Assembly (NCBI GenBank): GCA_014155875.1
Contig: JACEFZ010022429.1
Span: forward strand, 248,001 to 312,000
DNA: 64,000 nucleotides
Reading direction: 5' to 3'
Source: Cepaea nemoralis
Taxonomy: Eukaryota; Mollusca; Gastropoda; Stylommatophora; Helicidae
The position numbers were made by a program, and so were the translations under genes. Position 1 is the first letter of the stretch; every line of letters begins with the position of its first letter. This document shows positions 44,173-55,323 of the stretch, piece by piece. A model generated the notes under the pieces. The model did no database searches and had not been told where the DNA came from. It worked only from the letters and a program-made list of their open reading frames with translations.

Positions 44173-44859
44173 ACACGACAATCGACACTTTTTGTTAACT
44201 TTATAATAAGAGAAAGTCTCGAGAACACCATGACTTCTGGAGAACTGAGAGTATTCGAGACAGAGAGAGGTTATTCTTGACAGATTGGCAGAATGACTCG
44301 GAGGACAATCGGAGGTAGAAATGATCAAGAATACAGATGGCTGCGGAAGAACATTGTAAAGTTTACCAATTGCACTTCTTGTTTTAGTTGATTTACTCAC
44401 TGTGTATGGATAGTGCGGGCTTGTAATTGATTTCTTTTAATGGACCTAGCGGAAGTGGTATCTGAAGCTCGATAGACGAGGCACAGGCATAGTTGCCATT
44501 CTAGATATTTTATATCCAGATCTAGAGGTTTTTGCCGGCATCTGGATACCGTTTTCTGACGTTTGGATGCTGGATGCAATTCTAGATACTTTTCATTTGG
44601 AGTCGGATATTTTGAATACTTTCTTCTAGATTTTACTTTTCTTTCAGTGTCATTTACCCATTTTATGTTTGGCCTGGACGCGCGTAAAATATGGTAACTG
44701 CCATTATTTAAACTTTGAACTGACTTTGGTCAACGCTCAACAATCTGGCAACCTCCTGGTAATGAGTAAAACGGCGCATAAATTATAATAACATTATTTG
44801 AACTGTAAACACACTGTGCTGCGACTTACTGCTGTAATGCCGACTTTGTGATTCTTTTC

Positions 44860-46060
44860 ACTTGAATTTGGCTGCAACTGGTACAGATAATACCTCGATA
44901 ATGGTTGATATCAACCATAGCGTTTATATAAAATTTAAGGAAGATATCCCATCTTTAATCCTCATAAAATGTGCGTGTCATTCCTTGCAGCTAGCATTAT
45001 CACATGCCTCATCAGAATGTTTACTAAGGAATTTGCAATTCCTTATTGCTGAAACACATAACTGGTTCTCCAAATCATCTGTCAGACAACAGCAATAACA
45101 ATTTATATAAAGCATTAAAAGATAGTTCCCCAGCACTGAAAATTCTGTCATATTGCAAAACCAGATGGTTATCAATTCAACCAGCTGTTGAAGTAACTGT
45201 GAACCAATGATTGGAGTTAAAGACGCACTTCGAAATAACAAGACAAAGTGAAAAATGCTACACAGCTGAAATACTATATAGAATGTACAGTGATGAAAAA
45301 AATTTGGCATTCCTTCTCTTTTTACAACCCATTTTAAGTGAAGTGCAAAAAGTTAATAAACTATTTGAATCTCAAAATGTTGATAAAGTTAAATTACTTG
45401 ACGACCTCATTGTGCTATTTCACTCAATTGGTAAAAGACTTACATTGCCAACTTGTAAAGCTGACTTGTTCACTTGCACTATAGAGAGCTATTTGGCTCC
45501 TAAGCCATACCTAGGATACCAAATCGAATAAAAAATTGATGATTTAAAAACAAAAGGACTGTTAACAGAAAATGAAGAGTACAACTTAAGAAAGCGCTGT
45601 CAAGATTTTCTTGTCTCATTATTCAATCAACTGAAGCAGAGACTTCCTGAAAATTTAGATGTATTGAAAAATATTTCATTCTTTTCTATTAACAACATAT
45701 CTCAGCCAGTAAAGGACATACCTAAATATTGTCAAGTTATTACAATTTTAAGGGCTACTGATAATAGTGTGGGGGAAGCAGAATATTAGTTAACCAAAAT
45801 AAATTTGGTATGACTGGACAAACAAAACAGAAACTTAAGCTTTTTGGAGTGAAGTAAGACAATTTAAAGATGCCTCAGGAAACAGTCCATTCTGTAAGCT
45901 CTTTGAATATGCGATGTCTGCCATGATTCTACCCCATTCAAATGCTGATGCGGAAAGAGTTTTCAGTACTGTGAATTATACAAAACTAGCTGACCTCTTA
46001 AATGCTATCTTGACAATAAGATAGCCTGATGAGAGCAGGAAAATGCTGTTCAACTTATCA
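44860..46060 (+). pseudogene. hAT transposase relic
   Basis: Readable pieces separated by stops and shifts: KCACHSLQLALSHAS near 44965-45010, KTRWLSIQPAVE near 45155-45195, then a long open piece at 45211-45531. The C-terminal box follows (AMILPHSNADAERVFSTVN, about 45910-45975), with the conserved Glu in the ERVFS motif. It belongs to a different hAT lineage from the gene at 23163-25106. The BED finger and first catalytic Asp are not seen. Confidence 0.75.
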
Positions 46061-46627
46061 GCTCCCTGATCGTGTATTTAAAGAAATTGGAACAGCTAAA
46101 GCATACCAGAGTCATTTTGAATCTGAAGTTTTAACTTCATCATCCAAACTAAGTGCATCTTGTGAGAGTGCATCATCAGTGAAGATGAGGACATGATTCT
46201 ATAGGTAAGTCACATCAATTTTTTTTAATGTTGTATATCCGTTACAGGACGTTGCAGTTAACATCAGAATTTTTCAGCTGCTGTTGATGTACTATGCAAG
46301 ATTATGCTCAGTAGTTTGCGATTGCTTTCTGAGCGACCGGTTCACAGCGTATTATGAGTAGTATGTAATGATGCCTACACCCCCCCCCCCCCTGGAGAAG
46401 GTGCGCACCTATTTTACTAAGAATAAAGAAGGAGGTGCCGGTAGGTGCTGTCGTTTTTAGTAAGCGCAAAGAAGGAGGTGCGGGACATAACTCAGGAGTA
46501 AATAATCGTCTGTTTTTGTGATATTACCTCCCCTTTTTTTAGACTTTTTTTTTTTTAAAGAATTACAATTTTATTATTCCTGGTATCGTAGGTTGTAGTG
46601 GGCGGGGCTTCGTGTTATTTGTTGTTA

Positions 46628-47010
46628 AGGTGTGGTTGAGTGGCCGAGTAGTTAAATATCTGCATCGAAACACTATCATCATATCATTTTAGAGCTTCAA
46701 ATGAAATCCTTACAAAGGTCAAGATGGCCAGTAGTATTGATTTTAATGGGTATGGCTTAGCGTAAGTCGGTGTTAAGGAGTGGGTAGCAGTTACTAGTGA
46801 GCCGTAGAGGGTCGTAGTGGTTTAAACAATATCATCATACAGATTAAAAATGAAAACCTTAAAAAAGTAAAGATGACCGGTATTATTGCATTTAGTGGGT
46901 ATGACTTTGTGATATTCGTTGTTAAGGGGTGGGGTGAGTGGATGAGTAACCAGATAAACGCTTCCGAACACTATCATCGGGTTCGAACCCCAGTGGGGAG
47001 GTCTAGTGGT
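46628..47010 (+). repeat. tRNA-like subterminal repeats, left arm
   Basis: Three related units. The first has GGTTGAGTGGCCGAGTAGTTAA (A-box-like, Ser/Leu style). The third, at about 46930-47005, has GAGTGGATGAGTAACCAGA and a full B box GGGTTCGAACCCC. Blocks of the type ACACTATCATC link them. Not a credible functional tRNA array. Confidence 0.5.
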
Positions 47011-48109
47011 AGAAGAAATATTTATGTTTTTGTTACTTAGTTGTGATGGAGAGCTCTGGTGTTATTAACCCGGCTATGTTTAAGGGTACCCCAGACACTG
47101 TGGAAGTGACAGGTTCGAATCTCGGTACTTTGTCGTTGGTAAAATTGCCAGTCATCAACAGGTGGGTGTCTAGTTGATTATAGGGGTTAGTGCCGCTTTG
47201 TCCGGCCGTGTCGCCGCAGCCACAAGTCCCACCGCTGATGAAAAAACATAGGCATCAAATTTCACCCTTGTACCTATGCGTCACAAAATATAACATAACT
47301 ATCAGAATATGATATAATCTTAACCTCAACAGGTGTTGCCAAAAATCAATACTCATTTTCATAACGGCTAATCCAGGGGCTTATCGTCGTCGTAATGACA
47401 AAGATGGGGTATTGATATTACTAATATCTTCATGGCTGCAAATAGTTCGCGATATTAATAAAGGTTAATATAAAGGCTGGAAGGGGATTAAAGGATTAAC
47501 ACCTATTGTCGGATTATCCACAGAAATCAAAAGCACTGCTCAATCGATTTTACTCATATGTGGCGGTTGGGGATTATGGGTTAGGTGTATGTGTCCTTAT
47601 TCAGTTAAAACAGGTGGTATGAGTAGGAGATATCACAAACAGTATCAGCATATGCCACTCTGATCTTAAATATCAGTAGTTCGTTATTCTTGTGACATTG
47701 AAAACGATTGGGGTTTGAAAAAGGATGGTGTACTATGTGATACAGGTCACCCCTGTCAGCGCATCGTAGCTGTGTTGTGAATTGTTGCCTATTACATCCG
47801 GGTGTGAAAATAATCAAACATATTTCATATCAGATCAATAGGCATGCCTCTATATAGCTGCACTGCGAACTTGGTTAGAGTCTACTTTAGGAAGTATCGT
47901 GTATCTGTGTATGCGCACTTACCACTTCTTATAGATGTGTGTAGTATTATTGGAGAGCAGCCGTTATGTATACATTATCAGAGTATGTTGCCTTACTAGG
48001 GCTGGTGTAGTGTCTTTGTGTCTGCTATGCTGCATGTATTGTTCTGTTGCCTTGTATTATTTGGAGGGAGTTTCATGTGGTTGTCAAGTTAATTTTTCCC
48101 CACTCAGAA

Positions 48110-48290
48110 TCCACATCCCCAGTGTCATTAGATGGTTTTTAACTTGTCTGCCCTATTGTCCTCGCTTCACATTCATACAATAGTATAGGTTCTATGTAGT
48201 ACTTGAACACTCTTTTTCTCCTTGTAATTGACATCTTTATATTAGTCATTATGTTTTCCACCTTACCAAAGACTACCTTCAACATATCGA
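48110..48290 (-). pseudogene. LINE RT debris inside left arm
   Basis: Minus strand carries the same RT C-terminal remnant (RRKRVFKYYIEPILLYE-like) as 57450-57620 in the right arm. The element therefore absorbed an old LINE piece before its arms were duplicated. Confidence 0.5.
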
Positions 48291-48805
48291 AGCTTGGTCT
48301 ATCCTCTTAAAGACAACTACTTCTTTTAGTCTATTTGCTACATTTTTCCCATGTCAAGCTTCATGTCTCTGATCGTCTGTATTAGTGTGTTAGAAGTAAA
48401 CCAACATCACACAAGACAGTCATACACTACCACAATGTATACAAAAAGAAGCAATACACATAATCACAGTATATAAATATAGTACTAAATAGGAAGTAGT
48501 TGAAAGAATTCAAGTACATTATTACAAGGTAAATTAAATACAGTGATATGTATAAAATATCACACACCCGTGTTACATTAGCAAATAAGTACAAAGCACA
48601 AGGGTATGAAATACGTTGGTGTATTAGTTACATACAAATGAACCATACAACATACCGGCAAGTCCGCTACGGGACATAACTCGTGTGAAGTTATGTCTGT
48701 AACCAACAGAAATGTGTGTGTGGTAATAACTACGATGTCTGTCTTTCATCATGTATCTGACCTGTTTGCATACCACTACATTCCTTCGTTCACTTGTTGT
48801 ATACT

Positions 48806-48995
48806 ACCAATCAGGGTAATTATCTTAGAATTGACCCACATTTTATGTTAGACAAGCATTGATTGGCTGTTCACTTGTGGTCTACAACCAATCAGGGTAA
48901 TTGTCTTAGAATTGACCCACATTTTATGTTAGACAAGCATTGATTGGCTGGCAACTATAAGGTGGGCGGGGCTTACTGTATGTAATATATATCCA
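48806..48995 (+). promoter_or_regulatory. Candidate Pol II promoter, left zinc-finger gene
   Basis: Two direct repeats with an 81-bp period (48806 and 48887), each starting ACCAATCAGGGTAATT and ending GCATTGATTGGCTG, so each holds a CCAAT and an inverted CCAAT box. A GC box GGGCGGGGC (48964-48972) and TATATAT (about 48986-48993) follow. The zinc-finger ATG lies about 540 bp downstream. Confidence 0.5.
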
Positions 48996-49090
48996 ACTCA
49001 CTACCTCTCACTCTCTTTGTGATGTACACAAGAACGACGAAAGATTGGATCTTCAGTTTTGTGATTATTCAATGACTATTTGCCTTCAAG

Positions 49091-49335
49091 ATTAGAAAGT
49101 TTGCCATTTACCGTTTTGTCTCAGTATCCACGGACTATCAGCCATATACGGACCTACAGCTTTTGCGGCTCTTTCTTCCAATTTTTGGACATTCACAACT
49201 GCCTTGTAAGAATTATCAGCCAGATTCTTACCCTGACGCATCCGAAGTGTAAGCAACCTCGTTATTCTGCCATAGTTTACAACGTCATCTGCAAAGAAGT
49301 CATCGGCGTTTGAAACAAAGACGAGGAAAAAAGTG
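49091..49335 (-). CDS. Unknown antisense ORF in zinc-finger leader, left arm
   Basis: Mirror of the better-read frame at 56400-56642. It has no upstream ATG after the preceding stop, so it could be an exon or a chance frame. Overlaps the 5' leader of the zinc-finger gene on the other strand. Confidence 0.2.
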
Positions 49336-49538
49336 TTCGGGATTGAAACAGTTTACTAGACTAGTGAATAATACATCTTGTTGTTTGAGTATTTGACTTA
49401 CCTATCTAGCCAACATCGTGTTATCGACCTTTGGTGAAAGATAGAAACTAAATATATTCAACGCTATATTCATCGGCTTCGCTGTGAACGTGTGTCAAGT
49501 CGACAGTTGCTTGTCTCAGTATCAAGTCGCTAGTGAAC

Positions 49539-50384
49539 ATGCCTAAAAATACAAAGATGTCAACTAGGCAATCATCTGAGAACCACTTATGTGCAACTTG
49601 TGGGAAAGGTTTCACTGAAAGGCGCAGTCTGCTTCGCCATACTCGGACCAGTCACAGTACCAAGGAGCAAGTGTATTCGTGTCACACTTGTGGTCATAAG
49701 TTTAACAGAAAAGACAATCTACAACGTCACATTACAAAGGAACACACTACACCAGAAGTATCACCCAGTGTAATACCAACAGACGCTTCAACACCCGCTT
49801 CAGCAACACTACGTAAGAGACATGTGGCTACTAATAGTGATGTGGCAGTCAGCGAGAAGAAGACTAAACAAGACGAAAACTCCCAGCCAGTCAGTGACAC
49901 ACAACCCAAGGATGAAGCGGCTTCTTTACACACTCTTCCAGATGATATTAGACAAGTATACACCGACAACTGGAGTAGTATCAAAACACATCACAAGATA
50001 AACAAATATATGTCTGTCTATACATTTTATATTAGCCCACACACAATCCACCCTAAAGACTGGGCATCTACCTTGAACAAGATCTTTACCATTCAAAAGA
50101 GCATATTCAAAATCAACTTTAGTTATCATATAGTCCTTAGGCACAGCGAAACAGACGCTCTTCGATTGTATCACGCATCTTCAAATAATGCTTCTGTCTT
50201 AGAACTTCCACAACTAATCAAAAATAGACAAGACTTTGACGATTTTATCAAAATAGTACACGAACATGACGTTCTTACCTACGCTATGCAACAACGTCCA
50301 AATACCAAATACACTACAGAGACGATCCAGCTATATGTTTTTATCTCTATCATATCCCAGAATTCCGGCTTGTTTAATAAATAA
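49539..50384 (+). CDS. C2H2 zinc-finger protein, left arm
   Basis: 281 aa from the ATG at 49539 (a GTG two codons upstream is not used as the start). Two C2H2 fingers: C18, C21, H34, H39 and C48, C51, H64, H69. A basic Ser/Thr-rich linker follows (about 70-130; RKRH, EKKTKQ), then a folded-looking domain at about 135-258 with FKINFSYHIVLRHSETDALR and YHASSNN motifs. From memory, similar zinc finger plus FKIN...LRYYHSS regions occur at the N-terminus of large protein-primed-type DNA polymerase ORFs in animal transposons; no search was run. The frame leaves the conserved region after residue 263 and then ends, so it may be the stump of a longer gene or a stand-alone DNA-binding protein. Confidence 0.75.
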   Translation: MPKNTKMSTRQSSENHLCATCGKGFTERRSLLRHTRTSHSTKEQVYSCHTCGHKFNRKDNLQRHITKEHTTPEVSPSVIPTDASTPASATLRKRHVATNSDVAVSEKKTKQDENSQPVSDTQPKDEAASLHTLPDDIRQVYTDNWSSIKTHHKINKYMSVYTFYISPHTIHPKDWASTLNKIFTIQKSIFKINFSYHIVLRHSETDALRLYHASSNNASVLELPQLIKNRQDFDDFIKIVHEHDVLTYAMQQRPNTKYTTETIQLYVFISIISQNSGLFNK

Positions 50385-50610
50385 CCACCCTTTTATGACC
50401 CACTGTGCATGATCATACTAGATATAACATTCCATATTTAACCATCCATTTTGTATATTGGTATTACGCTTGTTCCTTTTTGTGTAAAATTTGCTGGAAA
50501 TACTGTAAAATAAACAGTTTTATGTATTATAAGTGCGTTCACTTGTTGGTTTTTAGTGTTGACGGTACATATGAGTGTCATGTTGTGAGCGGGTGTTACA
50601 TGTTGATGGC

Positions 50611-51660
50611 CAAGTCAAGAAATATCTCAACCATACTTATAAAAATTAGGAAAATATGTTAACCTAATGAGAAAATTATTGACCAAGTGAAGAAATATCT
50701 CAACCATACTTATTAAACGGAGAAAAATGTGTTATCCAATAGGGAAAAATATTGACCAAGTGAAGAAATATCTCAACCATACTTATGAAAAGGAGAAAAA
50801 TGTGTTAACCTAATGAGAAAAATATCGCCCAAGTGAAGAAAAATTTACACAAAACTTATAAAACTTAGGAAAATGTGTTAATCTAATGAGAAAAATATCG
50901 CCCAAGTGAAGAAAAATGTACACAAAACCTATAAAACTTAGGAAAATGTGTTAATCTAATGAGAAAAATATCGCCCACGTGAAGAAAAATTTACACAAAA
51001 CTTATACAACTTAGGAAAATGTGTTAACCTAATGAGAAAAATATCGCCCAAGTGAAGAAATATCTCAACCATACTATGAAAAGGAGAAAAATGTGTTAAC
51101 CTGATGAGAAAATATCGCCCAAGTGAAGAAATATCTCAACCATACTTATGAAAAGGAGAAAAATGTGTTAACCTGATGAGAAAATATCGCCCAAGTGAAG
51201 AAAAATTTACACAAAACTTATAAAACTTAGGAAAATGCTGTTAACCTAATGAGAAAAATATTGACCAAGTGAAGAAATATCTCAACCATACTTATGAAAG
51301 GAGAAAAATGTGTTAACATAATGAGAAAATATCGCCCAAGTGAAGAAAAATTTACACAAAACGTATAAAACTTAGGAAAATGTGTTAACCTAATGAGAAA
51401 AATATTGCCCAAGTGAAGAAAAAATTTACACAAAACTTATAAAACTTAGGAAAATGTGTTAACCGAATGAGAAAAATATTGACCAAGTAAAGAAAAACGT
51501 ACTCCAAACTTCTGAAAATAAAGAAAATTTGTTAACCAAAAGGGAAAAATATATGGGCTAAACTATGAAATATGTTGACCGAAGTAAGAAAATGTGTTAA
51601 CCAAATAGGGAAAAATGTTGGTCAAAACATGAAACATCTCGACCAAACTTATAAATATCT
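50611..51660 (+). repeat. 72-73-bp minisatellite, left arm
   Basis: About 14 units of TGTGTTAACCTAATGAGAAA followed by AATATCGCCCAAGTGAAGAA and an alternating third block (either ATCTCAACCATACTTATGAAAAGG or AATTTACACAAAACTTATAAAAC). AT-rich and free of coding signals. Confidence 0.88.
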
Positions 51661-52622
51661 CGTGTAAACTTCTAAAAAAGTAGGAAGAAATATTGCTTCT
51701 GTATTTATGTCAAACGTGTCTTGAACTTTTATCTGAACAGACATTTCACAAGACATAATCATCAACGTCAACACTTTCCCTCTTTTACATTACTGAAAGC
51801 TTCAACTTATCAGTCCAGAGTATCCACTAAAGAAGCACTTATGCATACTAATCACCCAGCTCTTCACACTCTTGGTTTTTTTTTTTCTTTTCTAACACAA
51901 AGTGTCTCTGTCTTTCATAGATAGCTTCACAACATTTCTATGTAGCACCACTAACAACTCCAAACCTTCGTTGCACATGAGCTCTAATGAAACAGTCATA
52001 ACAACATTTATGGCAATGCAATCGGTGGCTCCACCTGGGATAGTTTCAATAGCATCTGAGTATTCGTCAGCAAAGATCCACTTCCCATGGCTTACATCTT
52101 CAACTTTCTATACCACAATGTCTGCTACACTAACCTTCCATTGGTCCATCTTTCAACAATACAAAGAGTGTTCTCGAAGTCTAGCTAACATAACATTGCT
52201 TACTTTGTCCACCTCTATCACACTTTGTCATTTCACAGCTGCAATAGCGGCAAGTCTGCAACCAACCAACAGTGTCTGTTATGAATTCGACCTTTCTTAA
52301 AGCCACGTCTGCCTTACTGAGCCCTTGAATACCCTCTACCACATCGTCTAACCGACTTTCAACGTTTCATACCAAATAACATTAACATTCTCTTTGATTA
52401 CAGAACAGCTGATTTTCTGCTGACTAGGCAGATTTTCCAACCTCGCGGAGATAAATCATATGCCCCCTAACCTACTAGGCGCTATTCTAGACAACGAATA
52501 TGGTAATCGACCAGCACCCCTAGGCAGAACTTGAAAAAACAACAGAGCTTGGGTTATTGAGACGAATGAGTTGCATTCCTTGGACTAACCAGAAAGACAT
52601 CAAACACAACAAACTCTTTCTT

Positions 52623-52709
52623 ACTAACCCTAACCCTAAGTATACAGCATCTAATCCTAACCCTAACCCTAACTATACATCAACTAACACTAACCCTAAC
52701 CCTAACTAT
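52623..52709 (-). repeat. TTAGGG-like repeats, left arm
   Basis: Three clusters of two or three CCCTAA units on the plus strand, separated by TATACAGCATCTAAT-type spacers. Confidence 0.8.
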
Positions 52710-52818
52710 ACAACAAACTCTTTCTTAAGAGACATAGATACAAGCCAGTGTTAGAAATGAAAAAGTTAAATCTATGTGATTAAAATTTAAAACTAATAAA
52801 TCGCAATTTTATTGCGCA

Positions 52819-52891
52819 AGATGTAAGCTTGATATATATCCTATACCTAACCTATACCTATACTTACCCTATATCTGTATATTAAGTGAAG
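52819..52891. other. Spacer at palindrome centre
   Basis: About 73 bp of non-palindromic sequence, with CCTATACCTAACCTATACCTA telomere-like drift. It would form the loop if the arms pair. Confidence 0.75.
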
Positions 52892-53002
52892 CGCGCAACA
52901 ATATTGCGATTTATTAGTTTTAAATTTTAATCACATAGATTTAACTTTTTCATTTCTAACACTGGCTTGTATCTATGTCTCTTAAGAAAGAGTTTGTTGT
53001 AT

Positions 53003-53095
53003 AGTTAGGGTTAGGGTTAGTGTTAGTTGATGTATAGTTAGGGTTAGGGTTAGGATTAGATGCTGTATACATAGGGTTAGGGTTAGTAAGAAAGA
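53003..53095 (+). repeat. TTAGGG-like repeats, right arm
   Basis: Mirror clusters of TTAGGG. The G-rich strands point outward from the centre on both arms, the reverse of a telomere-to-telomere fusion. Confidence 0.8.
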
Positions 53096-53268
53096 GTTTG
53101 TTGTGTTTGATGTCTTTCTGGTAGTCCAAGGAATGCAACTCATTCGTCTCAATAACCCAAGCTCTGTTGTTTTTTCAAGTTCTGCCTAGGGGTGCTGGTC
53201 GATTACCATATTCGTTGTCTAGAATAGCGCCTAGTAGGTTAGGGGGCATATGATTTATCTCCGCGAGG

Positions 53269-53529
53269 TTGGAAAATCTGCCTAGTCAGCATAAAATCAG
53301 CTGTTCTGTAATCAAAGAGAATGTTAATGTTATTTGGTATGAAACTGTTGAAAGTCGGTTAGACGATGTGGTAGAGGGTATTCAAGGGCTCAGTAAGGCA
53401 GACGTGGCTTTAAGAAAGGTCGAATTCATAACAGACACTGTTGGTTGGTTGCAGACTTGCCGCTATTGCAGCTGTGAAATGACAAAGTGTGATAGAGGTG
53501 GACAAAGTAAGCAATGTTATGTTAGCTAG
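53269..53529 (+). CDS. Unknown small ORF near palindrome centre, right arm
   Basis: 86 aa (MENLPSQHK start, GLSKADVALRKVEF, then a Cys cluster TCRYCSCEMTKC). A second frame on the same strand at 53560-53730 reads MDQWKVSVADIVV, a stop, then ISHGKWIFADEYSDDIE. Both may be parts of one decayed or intron-bearing gene. The left arm carries the mirror copy with a private stop. Family unknown. Confidence 0.3.
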   Translation: MENLPSQHKISCSVIKENVNVIWYETVESRLDDVVEGIQGLSKADVALRKVEFITDTVGWLQTCRYCSCEMTKCDRGGQSKQCYVS

Positions 53530-54044
53530 ACTTCGAGAACACTCTTTGTATTGTTGAAAGATGGACCAATGGAAGGTTAGTGTAGCAGACATTGTGGTAT
53601 AGAAAGTTGAAGATATCAGCCATGGGAAGTGGATCTTTGCTGACGAATACTCAGATGATATTGAAACTATCCCAGGTGGAGCCACCGATTGCATTGCCAT
53701 AAATGTTGTTATGACTGTTTCATTAGAGCTCATGTGAAACGAAGGTTTGGCGTTGTTAGTGGTGCTACATAGAAATGTTGTGAAGTTATCTACTGAAAGA
53801 CAGAGACACTTTGCTGTTAGAAAAGAAAAAAAAAAAACACCAAGAGTGTGAAGAGCTGGGTGATTAGTATGCATAAGTGCTTCTTTAGTGGATACTCTGG
53901 ACTGATAAGTTGAAAGCTTTCAGGTAATGTAAAAGAGGGAAAGTGTTGACGTTGATGATTATGTCTTGTGAAATGTCCTGTTCAGATAAAAGTTCAAGAC
54001 ACGTTTGACATAACTACAGAAGCAATATGTGTTCCTACTTTTTT

Positions 54045-55130
54045 TAATAAGTTTACACGAGATATTTATAAGCTTGGTCGAGATGTTTCATGTTTTGACC
54101 AACATTTTTCCCCTATTTGGTTAACACACTTTCTTACTTCGGTCAACATATTTCATAGTTTAGCCCATATATTTTTCCCTTTTGGTTAACAAATTTTCTT
54201 TATTTTCAGAAGTTTGGAGTACGTTTTTCTTTACTTGGTCAATATTTTTCTCATTCGGTTAACACATTTTCCTAAGTTTTATAAGTTTTGTGTAAATTTT
54301 TTCTTCACTTGGGCAATATTTTTCTCATTAGGTTAACACATTTTCCTAAGTTTTATACGTTTTGTGTAAATTTTTTCTTCACTTGGGCGATATTTTCTCA
54401 TTATGTTAACACATTTTTCTCCTTTCATAAGTATGGTTGAGATATTTCTTCACTTGGTCAATATTTTTCTCATTAGGTTAACACATTTTCCTAAGTTTTA
54501 TAAGTTTTGTGTAAATTTTTCTTCACTTGGGCGATATTTTCTCATCAGGTTAACACATTTTTCTCCTTTTCATAAGTATGGTTGAGATATTTCTTCACTT
54601 GGGCGATATTTTCTCATCAGGTTAACACATTTTTCTCCTTTTCATAGTATGGTTGAGATATTTCTTCACTTGGGCGATATTTTTCTCATTAGGTTAACAC
54701 ATTTTCCTAAGTTGTATAAGTTTTGTGTAAATTTTTCTTCACTTGGGCGATATTTTTCTCATTAGATTAACACATTTTCCTAAGTTTTATAAGTTTTGTG
54801 TAAATTTTTCTTCACTTGGGCGATATTTTTCTCATTAGATTAACACATTTTCCTAAGTTTTATAAGTTTTGTGTAAATTTTTCTTCACTTGGGCGATATT
54901 TTTCTCATTAGGTTAACACATTTTTCTCCTTTTCATAAGTATGGTTGAGATATTTCTTCACTTGGTCAATATTTTTCCCTATTGGATAACACATTTTTCT
55001 CCGTTTAATAAGTATGGTTGAGATATTTCTTCACTTGGTCAATATTTTTCTCATTAGGTTAACATATTTTCCTAATTTTTATAAGTATGGTTGAGATATT
55101 TCTTGACTTGGCCATCAACATGTAACACCC
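54045..55130 (-). repeat. 72-73-bp minisatellite, right arm
   Basis: Inverted counterpart of 50611-51660, with the same order of variant units, so duplication of the arm came after expansion of the array, or the arms have been converted since. Confidence 0.88.
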
Positions 55131-55323
55131 GCTCACCACATGACACTCATATGTACCGTCAACACTAAAAACCAACAAGTGAACGCACTTATAATACATA
55201 AAACTGTTTATTTTACAGTATTTCCAGCAAATTTTACACACACAGAACAAGCGTAATACCAGTATACAAAATGGATGGTTAAATATGGAATGTTATATCT
55301 AGTATGATCATGCACAGTTGTGC

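Larger units (their letters stand above)
46357..52818 (+). repeat. Left arm of the palindrome
   Basis: About 6.46 kb, inverted copy of 52892-59417. The match is close over the zinc-finger gene and minisatellite but clearly poorer in the outer 700 bp or so. There, tRNA-like units differ by many substitutions and indels. Confidence 0.92.

Noticed and set aside
46980..47005. tRNA gene in the palindrome
   Set aside because: Perfect GGGTTCGAACCCC box but the upstream part does not fold as a tRNA, and sister units are degenerate.
51902..52300. 132-codon frame on the plus strand (mirror 53410-53874)
   Set aside because: Ser/Thr-rich shadow opposite the more protein-like frames read on the other strand of each arm.
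52623..53095. Telomere-telomere fusion at the palindrome centre
   Set aside because: A fusion would read TTAGGG into CCCTAA. Here the order is CCCTAA then TTAGGG, the clusters are short and interrupted, and the outer ends have a TSD.
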